A DNA stretch of 64,000 nt from Apodemus sylvaticus (GCF_947179515.1 NC_067491.1:11280027-11344026), one strand, 5' to 3'; positions 44,021-58,233 are shown, counted from the stretch's first letter. A program made the numbers and translations. Notes: a model not told the origin generated them from the letters alone.

Positions 44021-44626
44021 CAAATAATCAGAAATAGGAGTTATCCACTATATACAACACACATAAGATCCCAGGTAGGTCTGCCAGGCCCTCTGGCACA
44101 AGGTAATAATGAAATTGACCAACTACTGATAGGAAATGTACTAGAGGCTTCAGAATTCCATAAAAACACCATGTTAGCAGCAAAGGTTTAAAGAGAGAAT
44201 TCTCTCACTTGACAAAAAGCCAAGGAAATTGTGAAGCAATGCCCCACTTGTTCGTTGTATAACCAGACTCCATTGCCTACAGGAAATAACCCTAAGGATT
44301 CCCAAGGAAATGACATTTGGCAAGTGGATGTCTTCCATTTTACAGAGTTTGGCAAACTGAAATATGTGCACCATTCTATAGACACGTACTCAGGATTTCA
44401 ATGGGCAACTGCATTACCGCCAGAAAAAGCTGATTCTATAATTACACATTTGTTAGAAGTTATGGCCATTATGGGAATACCAACACAAATTAAAACGAAC
44501 AATGTGCCACTGTATATCTCTAATAAGATGAAGCAGTTTTTTGAATATTACAATATAAAACAAGTTAAAGGCATACCACACAATCCTACAGGACAAGCAA
44601 TGTGGAGAGATCCAATTGAACTCTAA
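44021..44626 (+). pseudogene. Retroviral integrase remnant (copy B)
   Basis: Duplicate of 5833-6438 with the same Asn in place of the second catalytic Asp. Confidence 0.75.
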
Positions 44627-44706
44627 AGAAGATGCTTAATAGGTAAAAAGGGTCAACCAGAAACCCCAAGGATAGATTATATAGTGCTTTATTAATATTA
44701 AATTTT

Positions 44707-44875
44707 GTTTGTTTGTTTTTTGGATTTTTTTTTTTTTTTGAGACAGGGTTTCTCTGTATAGTCCTGGCTGTCCTGGAACTCACTCTGTAGACCAGGCTGG
44801 CTTCCAACTCAGGAAACTGCCTGCCTGTGCCTCCCAGAGTGCTGGGATTACAGGCATGTGCCACCACCGCCTGGC
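44707..44875 (-). mobile_element. B1 SINE, reverse orientation (copy B)
   Basis: Duplicate of 6519-6685 with a longer T-run. Confidence 0.92.
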
Positions 44876-45492
44876 TAACCTTAAATTTTTTAAATGCCAA
44901 TGAACAAAACACCACAGCTGCTGAAAGACATTGTATTGTGGAATGAACTATTGAACTGAACCAGCCTGTTTACATTAAAGATATTCTAACATCAGAATGG
45001 GAAATGTGTTACGCTGGGGGAGGGGCTATGCCTATGTTTTCAGGGGAAAAGAAAAGCTGTGTGTTCCTTCCAAGTTGATAAAAATCAAGGTCTGTCCAGG
45101 TGATCAGCGGTCTCTATAAATTAGCTACGTTTTAGAAGCAATATTTTGTACTTCTCATACTTTCAGGTAATATTAGTTCTTCATAGATTTCTGACGGGGT
45201 TGAAGACTAGTAGTCTCATAGCCAGTCCAAGCTGTTTAACATTTAGAAAGATGATATCAATTTGAGAGGATGGTTTTCAGATGGGTTACAATCTAAAGCC
45301 AGGCCTTGAGTCAGGTGTAGAATTATAAGTCTTTTAAGTTCAGATAGATGACAGATGTACTATTTAATTGATAAAATCGATGGACTGGGTGTTAGGTATA
45401 ACCTGTATGTTATAAATTACAAAATGGTAATAATTGCGCTCAATTGATGTCTGAGATAAAAGAGTCTTTTAATTGGACAGAAAGGGGGAAGG

Positions 45493-45802
45493 CTTGTGCA
45501 TAGCTTGTTTATTGATGCTAATTCCACTCTTAGGAGTGGCTGCAGATGAGGAGTTGCCTTGTGAACCTTCTCCCCACCTTATCATTTCAAATAAAGTCTT
45601 GAGCCAATGATTGGGCAGGAGGAAGGGGGAGGAGCTATGGGGGATCAGAGAGAATCTCTGGCCTGGAGAAACCACAAGTTCTATGGGATAATATAGACGG
45701 GAATAGAGTAGTGTAGTGGGAGATCCACCAAATCTAGGCTTGTAGGTTGTATTGTTATTGATTGAGTAGAGATTTCTCTTACCAAGTTGTAAAAATATAG
45801 CA
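45493..45802 (+). repeat. 3' LTR of + strand provirus (copy B)
   Basis: Equivalent of 7303-7612, preceded by the same polypurine tract. Confidence 0.75.
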
Positions 45803-45955
45803 ACATGTGTCCTTATGCAATTTTTCAATTTTTATATTTTTAATAAGTTTTTACTAATTGGCCTTGCATGTTTTCCACCACTCTCTAGTATTAAATACTC
45901 ACTGTTTCACAGTGCTGTAATTTGACCTCTGGATCTGGCATCCAAACCATCAAAG

Positions 45956-45960
<5 letters not shown>

Positions 45961-46005
<45 letters not shown>

Positions 46006-46021
46006 CATATATATATGTATG

Positions 46022-46070
<49 letters not shown>

Positions 46071-46234
46071 CGTTTGTTTTTGTTTTGTTTTTGTTTTCTG
46101 AGACTGGGTTTCTCTGTGTAGCCCCAGCTGTTCTGGAACTCACTCTATATTCCAGGCTGGCCTCGAACTCAGAAATTTGCCTGCCTCTGCCTCCCAAGTG
46201 CTGGGATTAAAGGCGTGCACCACCACTGCCTGGC
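45961..46234 (-). mobile_element. B1 SINE with tail turned into (TA)n (copy B)
   Basis: Duplicate of 7771-8040. The TA tract has a different length and fewer CATA/GTAT interruptions. Confidence 0.88.
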
Positions 46235-46244
46235 CAAAGACTAT

Positions 46245-47477
46245 TTATAAAAGTAGCAAAGACATTTCAAGATGCAGTTTGCCTGGGAACAAGGAGATTT
46301 TTCTTGTTCGTGGAAGTTGAATGAAGTGACTGTACAGTTAAATGTGTCTTTTACACCCAGAACTCTTTAACATAAGTCTCACTCTTGTGGGTGCTGGACA
46401 GAACTTCATATTCCAAAATAATATTCAATTTTAAGATACCTTTGTAAATGTTTTCTTTGTATATAGTAAGGTGAAATTAAATACTTCATTGTTCATGTAT
46501 TCTACCACTTTACCCACTTTTCCTGGTTAGACATATTGATATTTAGTGTGTTTACTGTGTGGTGTATATAATGCAAACTTACAGCAATCTACTTTATGTA
46601 TGAAAGTTTGAATTTAAGTCTTCTCTTAATTGTAAACTTCGCATTTCTGTTCATGATGTTCTTTTAAATAAAGTTTAGTATTGTTTGAACATATTCTGTC
46701 AGGTGTGGTTCCTGTTGTTCCTTACATGGTGTAATGAGGTTTTCTGTGAGAGCTGGAAAGCAGATACCTCTGGAGAGATTCATCAGGATGAACTGTTCAT
46801 ACATTTGCATGTTAGGTATTATTTTTTCTCAGCCCATGTTGTGGAGCCAGAGCACTTTAGTGAGGACCTCTCCTCTGGCCTGGAATGTGAGGAAGCATAG
46901 GAGAAACTCAGCAGAGCATAACACAGTCGCACCCTGCAGCTGCAGCAATGTACACCCTCCATGTAATGGGAGCATTGATCTCAGGACTGTCTAGGCAAGT
47001 GCAACCATACTTGTGCATGTGTACACACACACACATACATTGTATGCTCATGTCTTTCAATGAACCCAAACCAACAGTAGGAAAACTAAGCTGTGTTTCC
47101 TTGTGGACCAGCAGTGTTTAGATGGCTGTTTCCTTTCTCCTCTACTTCTGAGCCCTACATCATCATCACAAGTTCCTGTTTCTCTGCTCTGCTACAATAT
47201 GGATCATTACAGTCAAGTCTTTAAACAGAAAGGCACCATAGCTTATAGGTATAGACGTCGGATCCCAGCTCTCTGTGGAGGAGTTATGAATATTACTATG
47301 GTGGGGTCTTCCAGGTTGTGTATGAACACCTTGTGTCACAACCAAGAGTCTGACTGTTCCACATCCTAAACCACCTTCCTCTTACTGTGGTTTCCCTGCA
47401 GAATCTCCCAGTCACCACTGAAGGAGTTTCCTTGGAATTGGTTGCAACACTATCTGTATTGTCCTGTAGAAAATGAC
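46245..47477. other. Anonymous non-coding stretch (copy B)
   Basis: Duplicate of 8051-9283; no gene recognised. Confidence 0.5.
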
Positions 47478-47672
47478 CCAACTTAACTTAGCTTCACTTT
47501 TGTATATCTGGCCTGCTGAATCTGATTAACTGAAGCATTTAAAATTTTTAGTTTTCAAGGAATAAGTATACTGACTAGATGCCAGTTGATGTTCTATATG
47601 AAAATCATTCTTATTTGACATGAAATCACTGTCCCATGTTTCTAGGTATTTAGATATTGTTGAAAGTATTCT
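47478..47672 (+). repeat. Inverted dispersed repeat, arm 1 (copy B)
   Basis: Duplicate of 9284-9478; its inverted partner is 55151-55346. Confidence 0.75.
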
Positions 47673-47953
47673 ACATGTCATGGTTGAGAAACTATGCAGT
47701 TTTACTCTGAGGGTTAAGAAGAGTCCCGAGTCAAGTTTATAAACTCAAGTGTGAGCTGCACATGGCAATGCCATATTTGCCCGCACAGGTCTATAGGCAG
47801 ATAAACAACAGTGCCTATTGGAATGAATAGCCTAAGGTGAAGGTGCTCCTGTCTGTCACATCTGGAAGGGGCTGGACAACCCAAGTCACTGAGGAACAAA
47901 GACTACAGGACTCTTGTTTACTTGTTTTCTCTCAAGGTCTCAGACATATCAAC

Positions 47954-47954
<1 letters not shown>

Positions 47955-48051
<97 letters not shown>
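47955..48051. repeat. (CT)n(GT)n microsatellite (copy B)
   Basis: Longer version of 9779-9852. Confidence 0.97.
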
Positions 48052-48052
<1 letters not shown>

Positions 48053-48874
48053 CCTTTATATGATTACAGTTTGGGGCTTTGTTTTATTCTGTTTGGGGTT
48101 TTTTGGGGGGGGCATAGTGTTTTACTGTGTTTTCTCTGTTCATGGATGGTTTGTTGTTGCAGTAGATTTCTGTTTCTTTTTGAGAAACAGCTTAAAGTTA
48201 GGTAGGTAGGGGCCTGGGAGGGGTCTGTAAAGACTTGTGGAAGGGAAAGTATATGATCTAAATATATGTTATATTTAAAATTTCATTTAAGTAATACAAC
48301 TTATCATTTTTTAAAAAGTTGGCAAGAGGGTAAAAGGGCCTGTCTTCCACATCTCTCCATATGGGCTGCCATCTTTCCAACCCACATTCACGGTGGGTCT
48401 TTCTGCTTCAAATGCTCTGATCAAAAAATCCCCTAAAGGAAGGAATGCTCAGCTTGTTTTGGATTTTGTTTCAGATGCAGTCCAGTTGAGGACCGTGATT
48501 GGCCATCTTGGCATGATTTTCTGTTAAGAAAGTCTAGATCTGACTGAGCTGAACAATCTGCAGGAGACATACAGATGCTCAGAATTCATCGAGTGAGGAA
48601 GAGTCAGAAGAGCAGGGAGCCCAATGGAGAGTCATTGTCTTACTACACAGGATGTCCTAGGCTGAGTGTTGATAGGAATGTTCATATTGATGGAATTCTG
48701 GGCAGGGAAATGAGGGCTGTGCTATTGGATATGAGAAAAAGACCCATGCTGTACAAGAGCCACAGGCTTAGCTGAATTGTGCCCCAGAGGTGTGTATGTA
48801 TAGATTATAACTGATAACTGGTCACCTTGTGAAAGTAACAGAAATCTAAACATGGTTTTAAAACTATGGGCTAG

Positions 48875-48875
<1 letters not shown>

Positions 48876-48960
<85 letters not shown>
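48876..48960. repeat. (CT)n(GT)n microsatellite 2 (copy B)
   Basis: Counterpart of 10676-10751 with an expanded CT block and a shortened GT block. Confidence 0.97.
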
Positions 48961-48963
<3 letters not shown>

Positions 48964-49616
48964 AATATTAAATAATGACTGGTACAAGATGTCCCATAAA
49001 GAGGAAGTGTCGTGTGATGCAGATTTACTAGGTGTTTGCTGAAGCATGACCCATGAGAGGACATGGAATGCTTGATAAGTATAAATAGGACTCAGCAGAC
49101 CATGACAGAGCTCATGCACAGCTAGTTTTGCAATGCTTCCTTGGCCTGTATCTTGTCTGATCTTCACTTGGTTGAGAGAGGCAGGGCAGATAACTTCTCC
49201 TTGAGACCCAGCTGGTCCCAGTCACTCCTGCTGACTGGAGCCCATTTGTGCAGTCCTGGAGGTCCTTCCTGATCATGTGACTCTACTGACATGTCTTGGT
49301 GTCCTGAGACTACAGAACTGGACTGCTGCTAACCAGACAAAGAGAGATTGGAATCCTTAGATCGCCCCTAAGAACTACTTCTAAAAAGGTCCACAGTCTC
49401 TTGTCCTATTTACCATCTTTTCTCACCTACCTTTGGACATTGAGCTAGAAAGGGGGCAAGATGAAGTATTGATAACCCTTATTGAAGATAAATTTTGAAA
49501 AATCTAAACCTACAAACCCCAAAGTATCTTGAAGAGAACCAGCACCTATGAAAATGTGCTGAAGCTCATCTCAGAGGAAACACTTCCTGCCTGACCTTTG
49601 AACCCAGTCAGCTGCT

Positions 49617-49949
49617 ATGCCTGGTGACACAATGGAACCTATAGAAGAAACCAACCCTGACTCTTTCCCAAAACGAGATGATTTAAACCTGCATCATAAA
49701 TACTTATACTCTCAGGTAACTGTGACTCCCACCAAAGAGGCTTCTTTATTTCAGCAGAGGGAACCCATTAATGAAAGGCACTGCTATGTAAAAACCCAGA
49801 TAACAACTGAATTTGGAGGCCTAGCCACAGGTAATCTATCTTCAGCACAGCTACTACAGATGAGGCACAGGAACACCACAGAAGACCAGGCAGAATACTG
49901 CAAGAGCCGGAGGGCCCAGATATCTGCTGCGAGATTGTGCCTTCTATAG
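49617..49949 (+). CDS. Unrecognised 110-codon frame (copy B), probably not a gene
   Basis: Duplicate of 11408-11740 with one amino-acid change (Phe for Leu). Same caveats. Confidence 0.15.
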   Translation: MPGDTMEPIEETNPDSFPKRDDLNLHHKYLYSQVTVTPTKEASLFQQREPINERHCYVKTQITTEFGGLATGNLSSAQLLQMRHRNTTEDQAEYCKSRRAQISAARLCLL

Positions 49950-50221
49950 AGGCTAGGGAAGGAACATCCATGTTATCTTAACAGCAAGGCCACCTAAGCA
50001 AGTCCTGGACAACGACAACCTCAAGGCACATGCCAACATGGATGGTGAAAGCTCACAACTTCCCACCAATCGCTGAAAGAGCTACAGGCACATAATGAGT
50101 ACTGAGAAGGAGAGGAAGGTGTTCTTGGGGACAAGGAGACCCTAATTGGTCATCCATTCCAAAGTTCTCAACCCTAAACAGATGCACAGGCTAGCAGCAC
50201 TAAATGAACACACTGGGATTC

Positions 50222-50276
<55 letters not shown>

Positions 50277-50307
50277 CAGGCAGACAGGCAGACAGGCAGA
50301 CAGATAG
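50222..50307. repeat. (GATA)n(GACAGGCA)n microsatellite (copy B)
   Basis: Counterpart of 12013-12090 with a longer GATA run. Confidence 0.97.
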
Positions 50308-50596
50308 GGATATTTATAGATAATAACTTAATATTTGAGGCATACTTAGAATTTTTCTAATGTTGAAAGGGGTGTGGGGAAAGCATTCTGCAGAATGGAC
50401 CCTAAGAAAAGATGTGGTAGTTGTACCTTTTCACTAGAGCCCCAGAATTGGAGTAAATACGCATTCACATAAAGGGTTTTTCAAAGGAGATTGTGTGTGT
50501 GATGTATGGATCTCCTTGGCCCCCTTATAATAGAAATAGAGAAGAGACCATCCAAGAAAGACGTGAGAGTGGGATGGGTGGGGAGTTCTGTGCTAA

Positions 50597-51527
50597 ATAC
50601 AGTGATTTTTTTAAATTCTCTCATATATCACATCCTAAACATCATTTATCCTCACTCCTCCAAGTCCTCCCCACTCCCACCCCACCTCCACTGTCTCCTC
50701 CTCTGTTTCCCTTCAGAAGAGGACAGACCTCCCACAAATATCAACCAAACCCAGCCTATTATATTGCAACAAGACTAGACACTTCCCTGTTACTGAGGCT
50801 GGGTGAGGAAACCCAAAAGGAGGAAAAGGGTTCCAAGCAAGCACCAGAGTCACATATAGCCCCTGGTCCCAACGTAGCGAGTTCTACAAAAACACCAAGC
50901 CACAGGCCGTCACATGCATGCAGAGGACCTAGTTAGACCCACGATGGCTCAATGATTGTTGGGTCTGTCTCTGTGAACCCCTGTAAGCCCTGTTTAGCTG
51001 ATGCTATGGGCCACTTTCTTGAGGAGTCCTTGACCCCTCTGCCCCTGCAATCCTTCCTCCCCCTTTCCCCAAGGATTCTCTGAGGTCCAGCTAATGTTCA
51101 GCTGTGGGTCTCTGCATCTGCTCCCATCAGTTGCTGGATGAAGCCTCTCTCAAGATGAGAACTATGCTAGGCTCCTGTCTACAAGTTTAGCAGAATTTCC
51201 TTAGGAGTGATTTCACTGAAATTACCTATTAATGTGTTTGATTGTTTGTTTGTTTGTTTATTCATTTTTTGGCAGTTGTATTTGTCTCAATCCCCAGTCT
51301 CTGGGCTAGCCTCTGGTTCCCAGACCTGCACACAGTGTCAGGCCTGAGCTCCCTTTTAAGGCATGGGTCTCAAGCTGGACTAATCGTTGGTCGGCCACTC
51401 ACACAAATTCTTAGCCATCTTTATCCCAGCATCTCTGACAGGCAGGATAAATTGTAGGTCAAAGGTTTGTGGATGGTTTGGTGTCGCAGTCCCCTCACTG
51501 GAAGTCTTATAGGTGATGGGCAGTTCA
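50597..51527 (-). mobile_element. L1-related fragment, antisense (copy B)
   Basis: Duplicate of 12380-13310. Confidence 0.5.
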
Positions 51528-51552
51528 CAGGATTCCTAGAGAATACTCTATT

Positions 51553-51798
51553 AGGGTCTGGAGAGATGGCTGTGCAGTGAAGAAGACTTGTTTCTCTCGG
51601 AGAATTGGAGTTAGGTTCCCAGCCCCCACATGGTGAGGCTCAACCCCTGGAACTCCAGTTCCAGGAGACCTGATGCTCTCTCCTTGCCTTGACTCTGTAG
51701 CCACCAGGCACACAAGTGGAACACAGATTCAAGTAGGAAAACACCCATACAAATTTGTGTGTGTGTGTGTGTGTGTATGTGTGTATACATACATATAT
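51553..51798 (+). mobile_element. B2-family SINE with GT-rich tail (copy B)
   Basis: Duplicate of 13336-13570 with two more bases in the GT run. Confidence 0.65.
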
Positions 51799-54388
51799 AT
51801 AAGAGAATATTACTAACATGGGACCTGTCAGGTTAGATCAAATGTGACAGAGGTTAAAACACAGGAAGTCCATTTAGATTTTAAAATTCTACCAGCAGGC
51901 AGCCTGCTGATGAATCCCAAGCAAATGTCAGGGACTCCCCAAAGGAGGGCCTGGGGAAACAGGAGGCAGTGCTGTGGCAGAGATTACTCTAGCTGACAAA
52001 AGTCGACCGTGCTTTCCCTCAGTTTCCAAGGTTCTTGGACCAAGGACTCCTCCTCATATCCATTTCCAGTTTGAACATGAATGTCTGTCGCTGGTCTGTA
52101 GTTAGAGTGTGGTTCACAGACGGATGGAAAACGTGTTGAGTGAAATTCGCTGGCCAATGTGATGCCTTCTGGAAAGTCTGAAAACTTGAAAACACTACTA
52201 TATAAAATTAAGAACAGGAATAGGAATGTGGAGATATAACTGCTTCTGGCACAACCACCAAAAACAAAAACAAACAAACACAAAACAAACACACTTCTAA
52301 AATCTCATAGACGCAAATCCATGTCCAGGTTCTTGAAACATAGGGCAGTGGTGCTCTGAGAAAGTACACTCATCCGTGAGCATCAACAAAGCTCTTGGGC
52401 CAGCTGAGCAGAGGGTTGTCTGCCCCGCTCCTGTGTGAGAGGATTTATCAATCCTTTCACAGTATATAGATTCTAGTGGGGTTCCTACTGGCTACGTGAG
52501 GCTGTTTCTAATTAACTGCTTACTTGTAGTCCTCCAGAGTGGACACATCCTGGCTCAGGAGATCTCCCCCCCTCCCCCCTATTCTAACTGTTCCCTCAGG
52601 CAACCAAGACCTTTCCATTGTAGTACTCAGGATCCAGCCTGGAGCTGTGGACACGCCCCAGCACTGGGCTTTACCCCTGCCTGTCGATCAAATTTAATCA
52701 TTCCTAGGATATCTCCCTGCACTACACACTCACAGAGAACACTAGCACAGTAGAAGAGCCTGTACCGAAGACCCTTCTTTAACACTGCAGTGTTCAGCAT
52801 CCCCCAAATCTGTTTAGCCATTAAGGACAGCAGCTGCACAGGGCACAACTGTATCACATGCCCGCTATAGGGACTGAAGGAACTCTAGGTAGCACGCGTG
52901 ATTCAGTAATGTAATAACCCTACACTCTACCTTGTACTTAGCAGTGTGTCTTGTGACCAACACAGGAGGGTGTGTCTCTGCACAGAACTGTCGATTGAAA
53001 AGGAACAAAGATGCCCTAACACAAGATGAAAATGTGTTATGGTGTCTTCCTGAAACAACGATGACTGCCATACTGCTACAGTGACCTACAGTTCATTTGA
53101 TATTGCTTTTGCATGATTTCCCTCTTTATACTAACTTAGCATAGTCAGCTTTGCCCCAGGTTTGGGCAACCTGTTGGTCCCACCATAGTTAAGAACTATG
53201 CTGCAGGTAGGGGGACACCCATGTCAGGCCCTGCCTACTCAGAGGAGAAGGGGAGGGGGCATGAGGGGATAGAGTGGGTGGTGGGGTGACCAGGAAGGGG
53301 GTTGAAAACTGGACATAAACTAAATAAGTAAAAATTAAGTAATAATAAATTTTAAAATAAGGAAAGAAATTTCTATTATTAAACAAAACAAAAAAACAAT
53401 GATAACAACAACAACAACAACAAAACACCAGCCTGTAATCCTGAGCTCAGGAATGGCTAAAGGTCCTGAGAAGACACAGTGCATCCTGGGATCCTGAGAT
53501 ACTGGACCAGAGTCATGCCAGCTGTGGGCCGCAGTGAAGGCCAGCTTCCAGGCACAGAGCCTTGCTCAGGCTAGCCCTGCCTTTCTGTGCCCCTCCATGT
53601 TCCAGCCTTACTGTTGCCCTGCATCGCAAAACTCCAGAGCTGGAGACCTTCTCTCTGACCAGGCTCCATCCCGTAGTGCCTTCCTCTAGTACTGCTCCAT
53701 GACCCTAAGACTCACTTCAGTTACGGGACGTGGTGTGCACACTTGCACACACTTGCACAAACATATGCTAAACAAGAGTAAATTTTAAATTCTTTTTAAA
53801 AGAAGAGTTGGAGAGGTGGCTTATTGGGAAACCCGGTGATTTGATGTGGAAGCCTACCTTGTCCAGGTAACTTGGGAAAAAAGGGAAGATGCCTTTTCCC
53901 AGCAGGGCTTCCTCTTTGATACCCTATCTAGGGAGTCTGGACCCCCACACTCTATCTGAGGAATGTCACTTAATACTTGGTAGAAATTACAGGTTCAGCA
54001 TCCTGGAATGCCTCTCCATGCAAATGAAGTATCTCCAGGACCTTAAAACTTAGCCAAGGAAACTTCACCCTAAGAAGAACCTCTTCTCAATTTTCAATGT
54101 GTATACAGTCCTTGTTCACCCCAAATAAAGAGCAGACTCTCTTTTGTTGACTAGGTTCTAAGAATGATGGTGTCTCAAAGAGCTGGAAGCCTCAAATCTT
54201 TAGGGATCTCCTCCCTCAGCACTCACAGCCAGATGGAGATCCTGCTGACCCCCCTGCTCAGCCTTTGCTTCACCCTTTATTACCCAGTGTGCATTGGGGC
54301 ATGGACATCCCAATGGAAGACTCCAAGGACCATGGAGCTTGGCTCGACTCCTTCCTTCCCCATTTGGTGTGCAGCAGCACCTAGACAT
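51799..54388. other. Anonymous non-coding stretch (copy B)
   Basis: Duplicate of 13571-16169; no gene recognised. Confidence 0.45.
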
Positions 54389-54589
54389 CCTAAGGAAAGA
54401 AGGGAAAACAGCTTAGTAGTTGAAAGCACTTGTTGCTCTTGCAGAGGACACAAGTTCAAGTCCCAGACCTGCCTGGTGCCACAAACCATATATCACTCCA
54501 GTTCCCAGAGTCTGAAACCTTGTACTCACTTCTACAAGTAAAACATATGAACCTGATACACATACATACACACAGGCAAAATATATATC
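54389..54589 (+). mobile_element. B2/B3-like SINE, diverged (copy B)
   Basis: Duplicate of 16170-16370. Confidence 0.65.
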
Positions 54590-54727
54590 TAAACATATAC
54601 TTTCAATAATGTATTTAAAAAGCCTGATTTTTGAATGCTAAACTAATATTTCAGAAAATGATCATAAATAAGACCAACAAAAATTAATCCAATAATTCTC
54701 CTGAGTCTACCTTAAAATAAAACTAGG

Positions 54728-54875
54728 GCCAGGCAGTGGTGGCACATGCCTTTAATTCCAACACTTGGGAGGCAGAGGAAGGCAGATTTCTGAGTTTGAG
54801 ACCAGCCTGGTCTACAGAGTGAGTTCCAGGACAGCCAGGGCTACACAAAGAAACCCTGTCTTAAACAAACAAACA
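54728..54875 (+). mobile_element. B1 SINE (copy B)
   Basis: Duplicate of 16509-16656. Confidence 0.93.
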
Positions 54876-55150
54876 AAATTAGGATATTTAAAATGGGTCT
54901 TTGCTTTTGTTTAAAAATCATGAATTTGTATTAATTTTTAATACTTATTTTATTTTGATAGCTTTTAAAACAATAAACAATCTTCTTTTCAGTCAAAAAA
55001 AATTTCTACTGCAGAATTTAGGTGATGTACCAAAATTAGGTCTTTTTTTTTTTAAAGACTCTGTAACAGTGTAAAACTCTCTTTCCTGAAATATCCTATT
55101 TGATCTAGAAAATACTTAAAATTGCATAGCATCTGAACCATGACTTTTAT

Positions 55151-55346
55151 AATACATTCGACAATATCTAAGTCCCTGTGACATGGGACAATGATTTCAT
55201 TTCAAACAAGAATTAGTTTCATATACAACATCAACTGGCATCTAGACACTAGTTTCCTTGAATACTAAATATTTTAAATGCTTCAGTTAATTCGATTCAG
55301 CAGGCCAGATATGCAAAAGTGAAGCTAAGCTAAGTTGGGTCCTTCC
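55151..55346 (-). repeat. Inverted dispersed repeat, arm 2 (copy B)
   Basis: Duplicate of 16932-17127. Confidence 0.75.
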
Positions 55347-57235
55347 CCTTTTGTCCTGCCCAATCACTGGCTCAAGCCTTTATTTGAAAAGCTAAGGTGG
55401 GGAGAAGGTTCACAAAGCAACTCCTCATCTGCATCCCCTGCTAGAAGTAGAATTAGCATCAAAATACAAGCCCAGGGCTAGTCGCAACACTTCCCCCTTT
55501 CTGTCCAATTAAAAGACTCTTTTATCTCAGACATCAATTGAGCACAATTATTACCATTTTGTAATTTATAACATACAGGTTATACCTAACACCCAGTCTA
55601 TCAGTTTTTACCAACTAAATAGTACCTCTTGCCATCTATCCGAACTTAAAAGACTTATAATTCTACACCTGACTCAAGTCCTGGCTTTAGATTTTAACCC
55701 ATCTGAAAACCATCCTCTCAAATCTGTATCATTTTCTGTACTTGCTGGTTTTGTGTGTCAACTTGACACAGACTGGAGTTATCACAGAGAAAGGAACTTC
55801 AGTTGGGGAAGTGCCTCCATGAGATCCAGCTGTGGAGCATTTTCTCAATTAGTGATCAAGGGAGGAGGTTCCCTTGTGGGTGGTACCATCTCTGGGCTGG
55901 TAGTCTTTGGTTCTATAAGAAAGCAAGCTGAGCAACACAGGGGAAGCAAGCCAGTAAGAAACATCCCTCCATGGCCTCTGCATCATCTCCTGCTTCCTGA
56001 CCTGCTTGAGTTCCAGTCCTGACTTCCTTTAGTGATGAACAGCAGTGTGGAAGTGTAAGCTCAAAAAACCCTTTCCTCCCCAACTTGCTTCTTGGTCATG
56101 ATGTTTGTGCAGGAATAGAAACCCTGTCTAAGACATCTTCCTAAATGCTAAACAGCTTGGACTGGCTATGAGACTACTAGTCTTCAACCCCGGCAGAAAT
56201 CCAAGAAGGACAAATATTCTCTGAAAGTATGAGAAGCACAAAATATTGCTTCTAAATCGTAGCTAACTTATAGAGACTGTTGACCCCCTGGACAGGCCCT
56301 ATATGTCAAAATGTTGGAGCATCAGTCTTCAGCCTTCTGGCCCAGGATCATCTGACAGACCTTAGTAATGCAGAATTTTGAAGGTCTGATTACTCTGTCT
56401 TGGCAGACATTATCAGTGGACTATTCCATATAGTGTTCCCATTTTTTTTTTTTTTTGGTCAATATTTGCCTTTAGATGAAATGAGGTAATTCTTGCCTGG
56501 TGACTGTCTTACCACAACTGAAGCAACTCCACTGATGCTCAATTTCTTCTTTGAATTCAAGAAAGGGTGCTGTCAGGAGCAGGCAGGTCTCCAGTCAAAT
56601 GATCTTTAATAAAGAAATGCCAATAAACATATTCTGTGGACTTCTGATGCCTTTGAAGACCATCTATCTACCTAAAGCATCTCTGAACTGTTAAGCCTTG
56701 ACTACTCTTGGGCATTTCTAATTGAAATAACTCAGGAACACCCTTTAAACTTTCTCACAATCACGAATTTGCTATCTGGTCCTTAACTTGTATTACTTAA
56801 TCATCTAAAAACAGTTTATAATAGCAGTTATAGAAGTCTAAACCTTGTGTTCTTAATTGTGTAATATAGGCACAATGCCTATATGGGATTAACAACATTA
56901 ATCCCAGTTTTATATCAATAATAATTTTATACCAATGAAAACTTTAATTTGCATCAAATAAATTCTGAACCAATATGAGATTATAACTTCAACTTCTTAT
57001 CAATTATAAAGACTTCTACCAATGTAAGATCTGGCTATGTAATGTTTTGCTTAAAAGTACATTTGCTAACCTATCCCTATTAGTCTATTTCTATAATTTC
57101 TATGAAATGACTATTACCCCCTTTTTCTTTTCTGTCGCCAAGATCTTGTTACATCTGATTTATTATCAACTTGGAAGGAACACACAGCTTTTCATTTCCC
57201 CTGGAAACATAGACGTAGCCCATCCCCCGGCGTAA
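55347..57235 (-). mobile_element. - strand relic of the same ERV family (copy B)
   Basis: Duplicate of 17128-19015, including the insert at 55738-56134. Confidence 0.7.
55738..56134 (+). mobile_element. hAT-like non-autonomous element (copy B)
   Basis: Duplicate of 17519-17915. Confidence 0.45.
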
Positions 57236-57247
57236 CACATTTCCCAT

Positions 57248-57820
57248 TGTGATTTTAGAATATCTTTGAGGAAAATGCAGTGTTGAAGTCACCCACAATT
57301 ATTGTGTTAGGTGCAATGTGTCCTTTGAGCTTTAATAACGTTTCTATTATGAATGAGGGCGCCCTTGCATTTGGGAGCATAGATGTTCAGGATTGACAGT
57401 TCTTCTTGTTGTGTTTTTCCTTTGACCAGCAAGAAGTGTCCCTCAGAGTCTCTTTTGATGACTTTGGGTTGAAAGTCAATTTTATCTGATCTTAGAATGG
57501 CTACTCCAGCTTGTTTCCTGAGACCATTTGCATGTATAATTGTCTTCCAGCCTTTTACTCAAAGGTAGTGTTTGTCTTTGACCCTGAGGTGTGTTTCCTG
57601 TATGCAGCAAAATATAGGGTCCTGTTTACATATCCAGTCGGTTAGTCTATCTCTTTTTATTGAGGCATTGAGTCCATTGACGTTAAGAGATATTAAAGAA
57701 TAGTGATTGTTACTTCCTGTCATTTTTGATGTTAGTTTTTAAATTTGATTGGTTGACTTCTTTTGGGTTTGATGAGAGAAGGTTACATACACTATGACAG
57801 GGAGGAAAGGGACAACTGAT
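57248..57820 (-). mobile_element. L1 ORF2 fragment, antisense (copy B)
   Basis: Duplicate of 19028-19600. Confidence 0.85.
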
Positions 57821-58053
57821 TCTTGGTGTTCTCTTTTGCACTCTACATTCATGCTATGACTATGACACTGTTTTTCCTACTGTTCAGGCAACTGTCATGA
57901 CTTTTCTGGCTTGTAATTTTGATTGCACCTGGAATTAACTACCCCCACACCCAAACTAAAGGGCAAATCTGGTAAGAATGTTTGCTTTATATAAAGCTAG
58001 AAGGTCTACCTTTAATCCTTATCTTTGAGGTGGGAAAATATACCTATGTTAGG

Positions 58054-58233
58054 AATTGTTTTGTTTTGTTTTGTTTTGTTTTGTTTTGTTTTGTTTTTGA
58101 GACAGGGATTCTCTGTATATCCCTGGATGTCCTGGAACTCACTCTGTAGACCAGGCTGACATTGAACTCAGAAATCTGCCTGCCTCTGCCTCCCAAGTGC
58201 TGTGATTAAAGGTGTGTGCCACCAAGGCCACCC
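58054..58233 (-). mobile_element. B1 SINE in R1 (amplicon B)
   Basis: Duplicate of 19834-20008, with one extra TTTTG unit. Confidence 0.9.

Larger units (their letters stand above)
39833..45802 (+). mobile_element. Decayed class II (ERVK-like) provirus, copy B
   Basis: Duplicate of 1643-7612 with the same disabling changes and the same three B1 insertions. Differences are length changes in the AAAT tail and A/T runs, plus a small local change near 42858 (gattct versus tagtct). Confidence 0.85.
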